Assembly: GCA_005765155.1 (NCBI GenBank)
Contig: VCCP01000007.1
Coordinates: 1,319,501 to 1,383,500, forward strand
Source of the DNA: Zelopaecilomyces penicillatus
Lineage: Eukaryota > Ascomycota > Sordariomycetes > Hypocreales > Pseudodiploosporaceae
DNA length: 64,000 nt
Reading direction: 5' to 3'
Shown piece after piece: positions 22,650 through 35,383 of this stretch; position 1 is the first letter of the stretch; the number at the start of each line of letters is the position of its first letter. A program made the translations under genes and the position numbers. The notes under the pieces are model-generated. The model was not told the DNA's origin. It did not search any database and worked only from the letters and a program-made list of their open reading frames with translations.

Positions 22650-23446
22650 GAGACATGGATGGAATGAAGTGCCTGTTTGCTTTGCTTGCATCCATCCTGG
22701 CATTGAAATTCGTGTACTACTGGATAACCACAACTCCTCAAGCTCAACGTGCACTCGCCGCCCTGCTGGACGCCGACCAAAAACCCTCAGCCCTCCACCT
22801 ATGGACCCAGCCCTTTCCGCTTAATAGGCGTAACTGTGTGATGCATGCAGTGCTTGTCAGAGCCAAATGTTAACAAGATTCAATAGAAGGGATGGAGAAG
22901 GATTTGGCCCACCCTTGGTGTCTTAACAATAGCTTGGGGTTCAACCTGACCAACCAACATCCGCTACCAGGCACCGGAGTGACCGCTTACTGTGGGGGAT
23001 GCGAGAACGATGGCTCAAGAAGGGTGTGTCACACACCCCAAGGCTCCAAACGGGAAGCCTTCATACCCATCGTCGAATTTGGCGCAGTCCCCTTGTCTAA
23101 GAGGGTTTTCAAGCTTGCCCTTGGCGCTGCCGTGGTGGGAAGGGGCCATGGTCCGTGTGAGAACGGATTGAACGGATTGGTGTGGTGGGGCAGCAAGAGC
23201 CTTGCAAATCTCACCCACAGCTGGATGCAAATCACGGTCCAGACTGCAAAATGAGCAGCAATTGCATTGGCACACTAGGTGGGGAGGATACCGGCTCACA
23301 CCCCATGGCGTGGTCCTTTTGCTCACAAAACACAGCGAGGAAATGCCCGTCCAGCAACCCGTGGCGTCGACGTAGCAGAGACGATATGGAGCCACACACT
23401 ATCGTATCATGCTACGGTGCTCCGTCATTAACGACAAGTTTGTCTG

Positions 23447-23462
23447 TCGGTCGGTCGGTCGG
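23447..23462. repeat. (TCGG)4 tandem repeat
   Basis: Four perfect tetranucleotide copies in non-coding DNA. Confidence 0.9.
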
Positions 23463-24840
23463 TATCCGTGCCGTCAGACGATGTCGCAGACACTTCCCGC
23501 TTGACCTGAACACAGAGTATTAAGTCACCATTTTATTACCTGCCGACTCAACCTACTGCCCTACCCTACTTTGGTAATCCTAATAGCGCTGTCCAGCAAA
23601 AATTCGTTTCAAAGTCTGTAGCAAGGGTACTTTGTAAAGAAGGAGAAAGGGGCTTCCAAGACGTACTGTAGGTATGCATTTACTGTTAGTTGCCGATCTA
23701 ACCTAGTTGCTCGCAAAGATTCGTCGACGATGTAATGTTCCAACAGGCGAGAGAACTACTAATAAGTCGTACCTAGCCTTGACTTAATACCAGGCGCCCT
23801 TATAACCAGCTACGAATCCAGGGTGAGCTGAACCAGCCAATTGCAGCAGCCAGAGTGTGGGAACAAAACATGCAAAGGCACCCATCAAACTGTCCACAGA
23901 GGTGGTGTATACTCGTAGGCTCGTGGCTTGATCGCCCACGAAACAACGAAACTGCTAATGTTATTATATTGAGCGAGTTCCGTACTCGTGTCAATGGTGT
24001 TACATGTGGAAACAACTCATAGACAGAGACTTATTAACACATATTTGTATGAACAGTCGTACGTTTCAACAAGTGTCACCTCCATAATAAGCAACAAATA
24101 CTGATAAACCACACATCGTGCATGCATAATCGGGTTGGGCTTGTCCTATTTCGTCGTGTACATACTTATTAGCTATTAGCTATTGATGGGCTTCTGAGTG
24201 CCGCTGAGCGTCACAACAAGACGTGGAGCACTATGGTAAGGTAAGTGTACCAGGCCGCGCGCACATGTCCTTACCAGGCTTCGCAACCATCATAGTGAAA
24301 TGCGGAGCTTGCGGTCCCTGGAGGTCGTGTCATTGTCACAGTTGGAACACCAATGACCTGGCAGCAGTCTTGACTTTTGATTGATATGGTGGTTGTCATG
24401 TTGGGTGCAAGGTGGGTGCTATACTTAGAAATACCAACAACCACTGGACAACTCGCATCTCCATGTTGTGGTGGCGGGTTACTACTGCTTTGAAGATATG
24501 TAGTGTACTGCATGTATCAAGGAGCACAGCACATACCTATAGTATGTTCACCTGGGGCACAAGCAAGACAAGGCACCCGCTTACCCAGCCTGCAAATGGC
24601 CTATCAAGCCCACCAGCATCAGGCGGACCATCAGCCTGAAAAGTTGAGAGTGGTCACCTGCTATGGGGGCTACTTTTGAGGGAGTCCGTCGCTCTTCCTC
24701 CCAGTCTCGGTTCTATTTTCCTCCTCGGCGGTGCCAGGCAGCCACCAGGGATGTATGTATGGTGGAACAGGCGACTGAGCGAGGCGCCGCGAGGTGCTCG
24801 GGTGCATAAGGAGTACCTGCACCATTTGCTTCACCGGAAT

Positions 24841-25080
24841 ACACCTACGACCTAGGTAGGTAGGTACCTGCCTATAGTACCTGCCAGGCAACCATGTACT
24901 ACAAGGTAGGTAGCTACTACCTTTCACCTGGTAATTAACCATAACCTGATGCTCCATCCGCAAGTGCCAGGCTTCACCAAGGCAGGTACCTCGGCCAAGG
25001 TTTTGCACGTACATACAACTAGTAAGGTAAGGCAATAAGGTGCCCCAGCACCTGCCTACCTAGGTAGGTTTCTCTACCTC
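24841..25080. repeat. Cluster of TACCT/AGGTA words
   Basis: A dense set of CCTAGGTAGGTAGGTACCTG-like words on both strands, with pairs at either end (about 24851-24870 and 25052-25070). It gives an imperfect inverted arrangement of about 220 bp. It could be a relic of a small inverted-repeat element or simply the biased intergenic vocabulary. Confidence 0.5.
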
Positions 25081-25436
25081 AATGGGATGATATCTGGCGG
25101 AGAAAGGCAAGAGTAACAACGGCCTTCACCCTGGCAGTGGCATAAGTGCGGCTCGAGTCAAGACAGTTCTTCGGCCACGCAAATGAGGCAACAACATGCA
25201 CAGAAACGCAGCATATAACTACAGCACAGAGCAGGAGATACCACTGCGTACACCAAATTGCTCGCGCAACACTTCGATTGCCGGGTTGGCCTGCCGTAGC
25301 TTTGGAGCCACAGCGCGGGCTGCTCGGACCGGTGCCACCGATGCTTTCCATAATTCAACCTTCATCTTCAGCCCTTGCTCCAGCCTGCCGAGGATTTGTC
25401 TTGTATTACGGCAAAGAACAGAGACCACTAACTATG

Positions 25437-25448
25437 TACGGAGTACGG
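25437..25448. repeat. TACGGAGTACGG dispersed word
   Basis: This word or its core TACGGAGTAC recurs at 61829, with a partial copy at 62163. It is a common intergenic word in several ascomycetes. Confidence 0.6.
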
Positions 25449-28400
25449 CGTCGCATTTCATGGGCAATTACTGGCCCCAGAACGCCTCACTCGATGGACT
25501 AGCCTGATGGACTAGGCCTGGCACAGCTCACATCTCACATCGACAAGCTTCAAACTCAAAGGGTACAAATGCTGCGAGAGCATGTTTTGGCTGGCAAGCC
25601 GTCAAGCCTGGCCTGTCCCTCTGGCATGCGTCGGCTTCTTGTTTCGCAAGACCGATGTTCGATGGGCATCAATTCAGAGCGCCGCCTTTTTAAATGAAGT
25701 TTTGCTTTTAGATGGCTCATCTACTGTACATACTATCAGCAAACACACCTACGTGGTAGACTGTGCGCATACAGTAAGGCCCAAGTAAGCATGGATTTCA
25801 CGATACTTCAGTGGTGGATTGTCGGCTTGCCTAGGAAGAGGCGTAGAGAGCGATCTTCAAATCACATCCCATCTAGGGAGGTGACCAAAGCTTACGGGGT
25901 ATTAATTACGAGTCTTAGTGCCTGTCCGTGTTCATACAAGTTGTAATACGTAGCGAGTACGTAGGGGCTTGGATCCTTTTTCTTCTTTCCACCTGTTTCC
26001 ATTTTTTTCCTTTTTGCTCACCGTTTTGCAGGCCGGCCGCCACTTAACTCGTGCCAGTCAGCGAGCCCACCATACCCCTTGCCCAACCAACACTTGGGTT
26101 TTGTTTACAAACGTAAGGGGCAATGATTGCGCAGCACTGAGACCTCCTCTGTTGGCTCAACCCTGATGGCAGGGTCTGCTCTCAGCACCCTCCGCCTAAC
26201 CGCCGATGGGTGAGCTTCGGATCCCAGCGCACTCTTTTGATCGTCCACTGAATCAGGGCTTCTGTCGCCTAATAATTGTCTGGGCGACATGAGCTACTAC
26301 TAGTCAGTCGGGGGTACACTCGCCACCTACCTTCCTTCCCTCCTTCTCAAACCCAGTTCCCCCTCGAAAGGACCTGCCTACGTCGTTAGCACCACAAGCC
26401 AACACCATTTCTGTACTACGTAGATGCACTTTTTGTACCCTTACCGAGAACTTTACCCCCCCTCCAAAAATCGCTCCTTTGCGCCACCATCAGTTCTGCA
26501 ACTTTCATTTCAGCCAACATGAGCCCTTTGCGCTCACAGAGCTGGACAACCAGGAGCAGAAGCCTGTCAGCAATTCAACCCTTCCCACGGGGGAAACAAT
26601 GCTGGGACTAGTAGTCTTAAATTGGAGTCTGCTTGTCCAAAATGTCTGCTCAGCCCGAAAGCCTGTGATATAGCTACAGCCAAACTTAGTTCTACAGATA
26701 AGTTCTACACACACAGGGAGCGTTCAGCCTCCAGGGCCGTCAACCATCAGTACAGTACGGAGCATGATGATTTTGGATCCAGCATGGATATTGACAGTTA
26801 CTTAGCGTCGGGGTTGCATCTCCGGACGGACCGTTGCTTTCCTTACCTTGTTCGCTACCACTCACGTTGCCGCCCAGATACCTACTAATTACTCACACAC
26901 TTATACATGTGTAACCAGCGTACCAGGTACCTAAGCCAGGATAGGCACGGATTTTGTACTAGTTGTTTGGAATACGGCAACTGTTGAGCAATAATGCGAA
27001 GCGAATTTGAGGCGAGGTCTTCAGCCCGCTTCACGATTTTTTCTAATTTGGTAAATGGTCATAAGATAGCTCTCACGATTAAAGAGGTGCCAGCTATGGG
27101 AATGCTGATAAGTAACCGACAAATACTTAGAAGTCGACTCAATGCCTCAATACTTTGTGACAGAAGCTCGCGTAACTTGACGAGGCAATGAATACCTAAA
27201 GCTTGCGTGCCTTGTGTTATCAAAAGCACGTATTCGTCTTGATGCCAACGCTTTGCATTACCTTCAGGGGGCTCCCCCACTGGTGAGTGGTGTGCGAAGC
27301 AGAACGGACTGAAACTTTCAACTCATAGAACCGAGCTCCGCTTGCGACCTGTCCCACCTTGCCGCCCGGGCGACTCGCGAAACGCGGCCGGCTTCGAAGC
27401 ACTGGCGTTATTTAGTAGTGGGACGTGTCCATGTTACCTTGGTGGAGGTGCGGAGAATCAAGGTCATGACAGATACCGGTACCTAATCTACACACTTCTC
27501 TCTTTCAACCATGACTATGACATGGGTAATTCCGGAGGTTGCTATCCATCTACTTCCACCTATGACCCACCTGAAAAGAATTACATCTCATGCAATTTTT
27601 TATCAGTGGCGCTATGTATACCCTTGCAGCGGGAAGTCAATCCGAATAGGTCGACAAGATTTATTAGTCTCAGCATTCCTTCAGCTTCACCATGACACGT
27701 TTCACCTCCCCAAGCACACCGAAACTTTAACAGCTAGCGACTATATGTTGGCGGAAATTGTACAGAGTATTTGTACCAACTCATAACATCAACAGCCACT
27801 TATCATTTTTCTGAATAGTTATGTCTCTAGAGTGTTGCCATTCGACAAGATGACTTTCATAACACAGTGACAACTTTTAAAAGGAGTTCCCTCAGGTATG
27901 ACGTCGTCATTATCGCTGCTCTAGTATCTTCTCACGATATTCATGAGTACAACAGAAGGTGCGACGTGAGCCACGAAACCTTGTACTTGGTGTCTTCAGT
28001 TACTGTCTAACGCACAAAGTTGCCTAATTATTATCTAGCTCCGTCAGGGCCAGAACCATGCGTGTGATCGCACACACTAAAATAACATGCCATCGAGAGC
28101 GGCGAAGGGCTGAATAGAGTCACTCGCATACTCCAGAAGTTGGGATGTTCCGGCGTAAATCTCCTATCGTGCAACCGCCCATGAGAATGCACAGAAACAA
28201 CCTCGGTCTTCTTGAAGATGGGACGCGTATACCGAAACCTAATGGAGGGTTAGGCAAGGCATAGGCTCAAATCTACAAATTACACGACTTTCAGCTAGCC
28301 CAATGGGCGGGTGCATTGGAGCGCCGAGCCACAACAAAAAAGCAGTACCATCATGTAACTGCGGAAAAAACATCAAATAAGATAATGGCTCTGGTCTAAC

Positions 28401-30610
28401 CCCTCACGAAAACCCTGAGTTTACTCCGGGCAGCATATGAGAATGAAACAATACAAGGGTGGCACGCTGGCATCAGCATGTAAAAAGAAACCCGCTGTCA
28501 TCGACAAGCCTTTGACGCAATACCCCCGGAAATCAGCCACTATCAGCGGTGGGTGGGTCTCCATGCTACGATAACCAAGCGTTTGAGCGCTAGGTGACCC
28601 ATGTCGCAGAATCTGGTTCCCTCTTTCGGGTCAGATCCCACTACGCAGTACTTGCACGATATGCACATTGGAGACATGGATACAGGTTGGTGGGTAGCCT
28701 TGACGGACGAGACAATATTCCCGCCCTCCTCCGGGGGCAAATGCAAGGGATTTGGCGCAGAGATGCTAGTAGCCTCCTGAAGGCTTTTACCTGTGGTACG
28801 TACAGTAGACTCAAATTCTTTACCCCCCTCCCCCATACACACACACCTACCCTTCAGAACCTACAAATGCAGTACCGTGGATCAAGACAGATCGATACCG
28901 TGTTACGGAGGAGTACGAACATATTATGCTCGCATTGTCGTGTTCGAGCACAAACCAGCATTTAAGTATTCGCAATAATAACTGAGATTTGCGAAATTCG
29001 CCCAGCCCATCCTCGGTGTTTTAGTACGTGAGAGTGCACATCTGCAAGCTCGGAGCTGTAGTAAAACGGAAGAGGTAACCATGTAAATGGGAAACAGGCG
29101 TTATATCGGTCTTCAAAATAGTTTGGCTTACTAGGTGTAGTAGACCCAAAGCCAGTCTGCAAGGCTTGCTGGCAACACGGTCCCTCCATGTTGAACCCAC
29201 ACCCCCTTTGTCAATCGTGGAAGCTGAAGCAGGTGCCACCACAAAGCATTGACGGTCCCCACCTTGTCTTGGAGGGCCGTGTCTACAACTACAGGACCAC
29301 TTGAGGATGAGTTAGGTGTTGGGATCAAGTGTTAAGGGCCCAGCAAAGGCGCAGGAAAGTAGGTGTAACAAGTTGTGCGGAATGCAAACACTGTAAGCCA
29401 TCCCTGTCATGGAGCCGGGGAGGTCCAACAGTTCACAATAAGGCGGGCACACGTTTTTGAGAAATGCTGCGCACAGCTAACGAGGTAGGATGTCTTCCGT
29501 AGGTACTCAGATGTTTTCTGGCAACCAAAATATGATAAAACATCCCACAACCACATTAAGTCAAGAACAGCCTCGTCGAGATGGGATGTCCAGGTTTGAT
29601 CGGGTTGTGAAAAATCCCGAGAAGCCGTTCTATATACTCTCGCAGGACAAGAAATCGGAAAATGCCTACTATGAGGTAAATCCCTGCCTGTGTTCGTCGT
29701 TGACCAACAAAAAAAAAAATAGAAACATTAGCATCGAATCTGAACTCCATGGTCTAGGAATGACAAGTCATCGGATAATGGTCAGGCTACGAAGTGCCTA
29801 CAGCAGTGAGCACAGCTTGTATGCGGGGACAAGAAAGATAATCATACTAAGTGCCGTCTATGTACCACTACACGTGTGTTTTGTATGAAATTTGGTTGTA
29901 TTAGCACTCACTGATATTCGTACTCCATAGGGCTATTGAAGTTCCCTGTCAGCTGTTGCATGGCATGTTGCCAACAATGGTGCGTGATTGCAGGGAACAT
30001 CACAAGATGCCGCACCCAACAGGGGGTAGGTCGGCGCTGAGACATTTAGCCGACGAGTTCAAGCCTTGTCAGTTGGGATGGTCGAGCGGATCATGAGTAT
30101 TTCTTACAGGTGGGAAGATCACAAGCACATGTAGCACGATATTAAAAATTCTTTAGAAAGGAGTACACATATTTCACTCCCAGAGATTAGCGTAGAGCCT
30201 GCCTGCCCACGGGGTACAGTAGTGGATGACGGCGCACAGAAGCGAGGGGTCAACCCCCCAAGCATTATTACCATAGTATCGTTCCTGGCTGTAACAAAGG
30301 GTCGGGTTTGTGACGGTGATGGAAAACTAGATCTCATTTAGCAGTTTATCAGCTACACCATATTGGATGTTGACACAAGAAGAACCGGCATACTACGTCG
30401 CAACCAACGATCTGCATGGGGGTTTCTGTCTTCAGCACCGGACTTCTTGAGCTTACTGTCCGGTCATAACTACAGATTCTGCTTGAGGTTCGAAAATGCA
30501 ATGCCGTGTTTTCAACATCGGGCTCAGTTCACTGTTCTGCATCCATCCATCCACCCTACACCGAAGTGCCGATGACAAGAAACACAACAAGCAAACCCCT
30601 TTGTTCCTTT

Positions 30611-30634
30611 GCTAGGTTGCTAGGTTGCTAGGTT
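30611..30634. repeat. (GCTAGGTT)3 tandem repeat
   Basis: Three perfect copies of an octamer in non-coding DNA. Confidence 0.9.
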
Positions 30635-31589
30635 CAGCCATTTTTAGGTGGGTGGGGACTTCAGGTCTCCATTTACCCCAGACACACCCCGTCACCAACA
30701 CTCCCCACGGCTTTTGTTTTGGCTATGTGACGCCCGCAAAAGGCAATATTATCGGCATGGTTAATGGCGACACCCCCCTTTTCTTTGGTGGGCCCCTCGC
30801 AAAAGAAAAGCACTTAACCCCCCCCCCTTTGAATGGGCCTCCACTTAAGACGGCTCAGTGATGTTCATTGTCATCGTCAACCACCATCTATTACAACCAG
30901 AGTCATATTGTGACCTGAGAGACTAGGCATGGTCCTTGATAAACCAGTCTGTGAAGGTGGGTGCGGAAACCGTTATTGAAGCGGTCGATCCCGCTTTTCT
31001 AGTACACCAACAACATGCAGATGCAACTTTCTCATTAGCACGACTCATAAGGCATGACGAATCCGAGCAGGGACAATATGGTTGCTTTCTTCTTTCCCCA
31101 AGTTCAGCCGTCTCATTTCATATTTGGAATATGCTAGTGTCAAGACTTGGGACAAGCTCTTTTTTTTTTTTTTTTTCGCCATCACCCTATTCCATAATTC
31201 TGCACAGGTATGTCTTGAAGAAGGTGATGGGAGAGCGAGCCCAGGCCGCCATGGCTGCTTGGTTCAAAGGACAACCCCCTTCCGATGAGCCCGAAACGGG
31301 CTTTGGGTTTATATATGGGAGTGCTTAATTGGCGGCGTGCAATTCCGCATGAGGCTTGTGGCAGGCTCACTGAATGGTTTGGCAGCCTTGACGATGCACC
31401 CGCGGGGACGATCCAGACAAAAGAAAAGCTCATCGCAGGACGGCCTCTCGGAATCCTCCATACGGATCACTGGAACAAGGGTAAGAAGCAATATGGTTTT
31501 AGAATTCCGTGTGTGCCACTGTTGGACTATGGCTGTACATAATGTATCGCTGCTCCGCACCCTTGCAGACAGCGCCGTTGGCCGCCAGC

Positions 31590-31607
31590 CCTCTCTCTCT
31601 CTCTCTC
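31590..31607. repeat. (CT)9 microsatellite
   Basis: Nine CT units in non-coding DNA. Confidence 0.9.
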
Positions 31608-32308
31608 GACACACACGGTAGCCCGTAAAGGCAAGCAAAACCTATTAGCCTGCTACCGACGCAACCCTCCACGATGACGACCACTGCTACCATGACCGCG
31701 GGCGACAACCACGCGCCGTAAACGTCCCCATCTTCATACTGTACGTGGCTGTACGTATATTTTGCAATGCAGTCTGACCTGCACGTGGACAAGCACCAGG
31801 TGCTGCCTTGCGCCGTCACGTCACCACATACATTTGATGCACTCGTATGCAATTACACCTGGATCTACGGAGCAATTCTCACACATGCATTGCGTTACAT
31901 ACAACATACAACATACCTACCTACCTATAGTACATGCCACCACCAATGCACGCACGCACCTCAACTACGACTTCTTCGTTCGCTAGACCTTGACCACTCC
32001 TGCAACCAACCTGTGCCATATTAATCTCCTCCATGACCACTGAAAGGAGCGCCCCCCCGCCCCCCACGAGAGATAATCACAGTGGGTATGCGCTAGGAAC
32101 GAAGTACCGCCTGGACGTTGGATCAACCCAGTTTCCATCCATAGCTTCGTCTCGTCGGCTGGCTCTGGAGGTTTGGAGGGGGACACGCATGGGCTTGTCG
32201 TATTTGACGCTCCACGCCCCCCAATTTCACCGCCTCTTGCCATCTCCACAGCCAAACACGTAAAGATACTAATTAAGCTATGCACATACTATTCCCACAG
32301 TCTGCTAC

Positions 32309-32326
32309 ACCTACAGTACTGTAGGT
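32309..32326. repeat. 18-bp perfect palindrome ACCTACAGTACTGTAGGT
   Basis: Fully self-complementary, 356 bp beyond the stop codon of the PfkB kinase gene. It could be a hairpin, a binding site for a dimeric protein, or a member of the TAC/GTA word family. Confidence 0.9.
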
Positions 32327-32681
32327 ACAGTTCAGATACAGCCCCCTGGTCGTTGCTGGTATGGAGATCACACGCATTGGGGCGGCAGCCACCATATATC
32401 AACACATTGCAACAGTCGAGTCGAAACCCAGGATGACATCTGATGGGCGGTTGCTGTCCTTGCCCTTGACTACCGAGACCTTCTTGGCGCACCTGGCCAC
32501 GTCCCCCCCCCTTTAGAAAAGCCATGGCCGTGATGGATTATCTTTTGGCGCCAACACAGCTACATTTTACGATGCCCAACTTGTCCTCCACCCACTGGTC
32601 TCCCAAGCCTCCACTCAAGCGCATCTCAGGCACACTACGGCATGGTGTGAAAGGCGTCGGGTTTGCTGGACCAGACATCGT

Positions 32682-34183
32682 TCACCGTTCCAAGACATGT
32701 GCACCTAGCCCTTCGAATCCCTCCCTTTGCACCTTGAGTGTCGCCAAGTTGACGGCAAATCTCAGCCCACGGCCAATATCCCAGTCGTCCCCTCGGCAGG
32801 CCAGGGCATAGAGCATTCCCGCGATAAATGTATCACCCGCTCCAACGGTGCTATGACTCACAAAAAGCTTGCGTTAGTCGATCTTTTATTTTATTTTTTT
32901 ATTTTGCCATGACTGCGCGCGCGCGCGGTGTGCAGAGAAGGAGGAGGCATCCGCAACCAACAAATATTGCTAGTTTGGTCCACGTTCACACACACACTCA
33001 CACACCCAGTTCAAACGATCTTGCCAGGAATGTGCAGCAGGGCGACGGTGGGTAATCATGAAGCATATTGGCAATAACTTACTCTACCACCGAAATGGCC
33101 CTCTCGCATCTTGCAACGGGGCAGTGAATGCAGTGGGATGACTGAGACAAGGCGGCGGCGCCATCTGCACCCCAAGTGCACAGGGAAAGGTATCTTAGGC
33201 AAGCATACCGAATCAGCAATTTTAACAAGCTCTCAACTGCAGGGAACGCTTCTGATTTCTTACGATTGCCCTTGCTCCTCATTTAGGAGACATTCTTCGG
33301 CAGACTTGTGTCCACGATCCTAAATGATAGCTCAGCATGGCATCATTGAAGTTGACCGCCGCCGTCGTCACAGTTCTCCAGTTGGCCGATGAAAGGCGGG
33401 TTGGTTTCATTTTAGGTGTGTGTAGTATGTGCGTGTGCCTTACCTCGGCCCAGCTCCGTGAATAGAAGACAACATCCGCTTCTGCCGCCAGCTCCAACAG
33501 CCCTTCTCGCCCAGGTTTTTCGACCTCGACACTAATCCGAGCTGTAGGCAGCGTTTTTCGCAGGCTACGGATGCATTCTAGTGTCGTCTCGGGTATGCGG
33601 CCCTGCCATTACCGCGTTGAGATCGGTCATCCTTGAGCCGTCTGGAACTTGGCTTGACTGCTAAACTCACCTCAAAGTGCCACCATGTTTCCTCATCTGC
33701 ATTGAAGCTTTGAATTATAGCATCGAGCTCGTTCGGGGTTATTTCAGGTAGGTCATTGTAGTTCACAAGTGTGCGACTACCGGTCCTCCCGCTCCTAATT
33801 ATATAGCTGCTAGCAGCCTCAACGTGCTCTTGTCGAAATAAGCAGTGTTTGAAATCAACCTGCGTGTTATCGCCAAAGGACGAAATAATACGTTTTGTTG
33901 CCAGTGATGACTCGCGGGGGAGAGAGGATACCAAGTAGAGGCGAGCAGCGTCGCAAACTCCAATAAGTTGTTGTAGGACTTCAAGTGAATTGGGGCAGTT
34001 GCCTCCTCGCCGGATTTTGAGGTCTGACGCTCGAAGCTTCGAGTCCTCTGCCGGGTAGTGTGGAACACTGTGAATTCTGTTAGGCCTGTGACTGGATGAC
34101 ACATAATATAAAAAGAAATTCCAATGGGCTTTCCTGAGGATTGTATCCAGATAGCATGCGCCTACAAGGATGAGATGCTTCAT
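32682..34183 (-). CDS. PfkB-family carbohydrate kinase (ketohexokinase-like), aberrant first splice donor
   Basis: ATP-dependent sugar kinase; the substrate is not determinable. Minus exons: 34183-34134, 34067-33671, 33602-33444, 33319-33264, 33193-33083, 32850-32682; 313 aa. The start MKHLILVGACYLDTIL joins SVPHYPAEDSKLRAS, then the PfkB motif RRGGNCPNSLEVLQQL. SVEVEKPGREGLLELAAEADVV-type core strands follow, then LCTWGADGAAAL. The catalytic motif TVGAGDTF is intact with Asp264 as the base. Introns 2-6 are GT..AG. Intron 1 (34133-34068) begins GAAAGC, not GT, although it keeps the CCTAAC branch point and CACAG acceptor and codon phase demands exactly this cut. If retained it adds 22 residues in frame without a stop (335 aa). 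Everything else in the coding sequence is undamaged. Confidence 0.88.
32915..32927. repeat. (GC)n run in the last PfkB kinase intron
   Basis: An alternating GC run, near an interrupted CA run at about 32986-33005, within the 232-nt intron 5. Confidence 0.9.
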
Positions 34184-35383
34184 TTCCACTGGTTAAAATC
34201 AGAGAATCTAGCCTGAGTCCTCTATTCCCCGATGATGTTGAAATCCAGTTTTCTGTGGAGCTCTTTGAAGGTGTGCAGATTTTGGACGTCCTAACATGGA
34301 TGGAGTTGATGCCTCTGGGCTGTGTGATGTGAGATGTGTGATTTGGCAATTATACACCTTATTCCACCAGCAACTTCAACTCTCCATGCTTTTGGCCCAT
34401 GGTTTTACCGTCTTGTGGTCTATTGACATGAATCTTCGGGGTTTTGCTCGACGGTGTGCATGCGTCAATCTGAAGGGTTCGATGATTCCGGGTCCAATAC
34501 GGCAACTGGGGTGCTTAGGCGTAACTTCGATTATTTTCTTTATCGATTAAATGTTTTCAACCCTGTAGACTACTTGCTGTATCTGAACGTCGAATTCCCA
34601 GTAGGAATTCTGATGAGGGAGGACTGCGGTTTTCTAGCATGACAGCCTCCTCGCCTGCTTGCGGTTCCAGAGCTCACCCCTCAAGTTGTCATTCACCGCA
34701 TACATCCATTAGATAAATGGATATATATATATATATATATATACATATAGTCTGAACTCATTTCACCGAGAAGGATAGTCTAAGAGATACTCACCTACTA
34801 TTCTCTTTCTCTTTTCACAAGACCTAGCTGCAAACCATGCTGCCTACCCTGCAATAGCCACATTTGCATAAACTTTTTCAAAGTTCAACATTAGATAAAT
34901 TCAGGCCTGTAAATTTGTTGTTGATAATTGATGGTTGTAGTGTAGATTCTTATTAGATTTGGACCTCACTGGCACCATGATGTGGTTGGGTTTGGTTCGT
35001 CTGCTCGACATTGTGCGTGCTTTCTAATACCTTACTGAGGTGAGATAACCATGTCATGTATGAAGGTGCTGCCAATCAAGTCAATCTTGTGTCCCCACAT
35101 TCTCCCACTCACAGAAACAAGAACTGTACATTTGTCGGCTTGACAAACCCAACTTCAATTCGACCCTCTCAACCCATACATTGAAATTGATGGGTTATCC
35201 ATTTAAAGGTTTCAAAAGAAACACCTAGCATTCGCAGGATACCAGTTGTCTTGGGCAGAGCATTGCACTGGCAACAGTCTCCACGATAAGAGCTCTTCCC
35301 CCCCCACTGGTGGTTCTCATCATATCGGCGTCATTGGAACCCCACCATAGCAAAGACAGCCCATTACGTCAATCTAGCCTGAC
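34184..35383. promoter_or_regulatory. Divergent promoter region, PfkB kinase / NAD kinase
   Basis: 1.2 kb between divergent starts. It holds a (TA)n microsatellite at 34721 and no credible ORF. Shared control of the sugar kinase and NADP supply is possible but unproven. Confidence 0.55.
34721..34742. repeat. (AT)11 microsatellite
   Basis: Eleven perfect AT units in the divergent promoter region. Confidence 0.95.

Larger units (their letters stand above)
20702..24840. other. Gene desert, left part
   Basis: No ORF with recognisable domains or a convincing exon chain. Both strands carry short overlapping ORFs typical of non-coding DNA. It has TACGTA/GGTACC-like words near 21295-21320 and 22030-22050, a 14-bp palindrome at 22636 and a (TCGG)4 repeat at 23447. 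The first kilobase is probably promoter or 5' UTR of the gene ending at 20701. Confidence 0.5.
25081..32681. other. Gene desert, right part
   Basis: About 7.6 kb without a supportable gene. A 132-codon ORF at 29490-29888 (+) and the ORF 30936-31328 (+) have no recognised domain. Simple repeats occur at 30611 and 31590, and an 18-bp palindrome at 32309. The TACGGAGTACGG word is at 25437. The sequence is not strikingly AT-rich, so it does not look like heavily RIP-mutated transposon remains. Confidence 0.5.

Noticed and set aside
29490..29888. 132-codon plus-strand ORF
   Set aside because: Starts at an ATG but contains a poly-Lys from an A-run and shows no domain or splice partner.
30936..31328. 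130-codon plus-strand ORF with a possible CACAG acceptor at about 31207
   Set aside because: The run of 11 Phe/Ser from a poly-T tract argues against coding; the last 40 residues look plausible but no partner exon fits.
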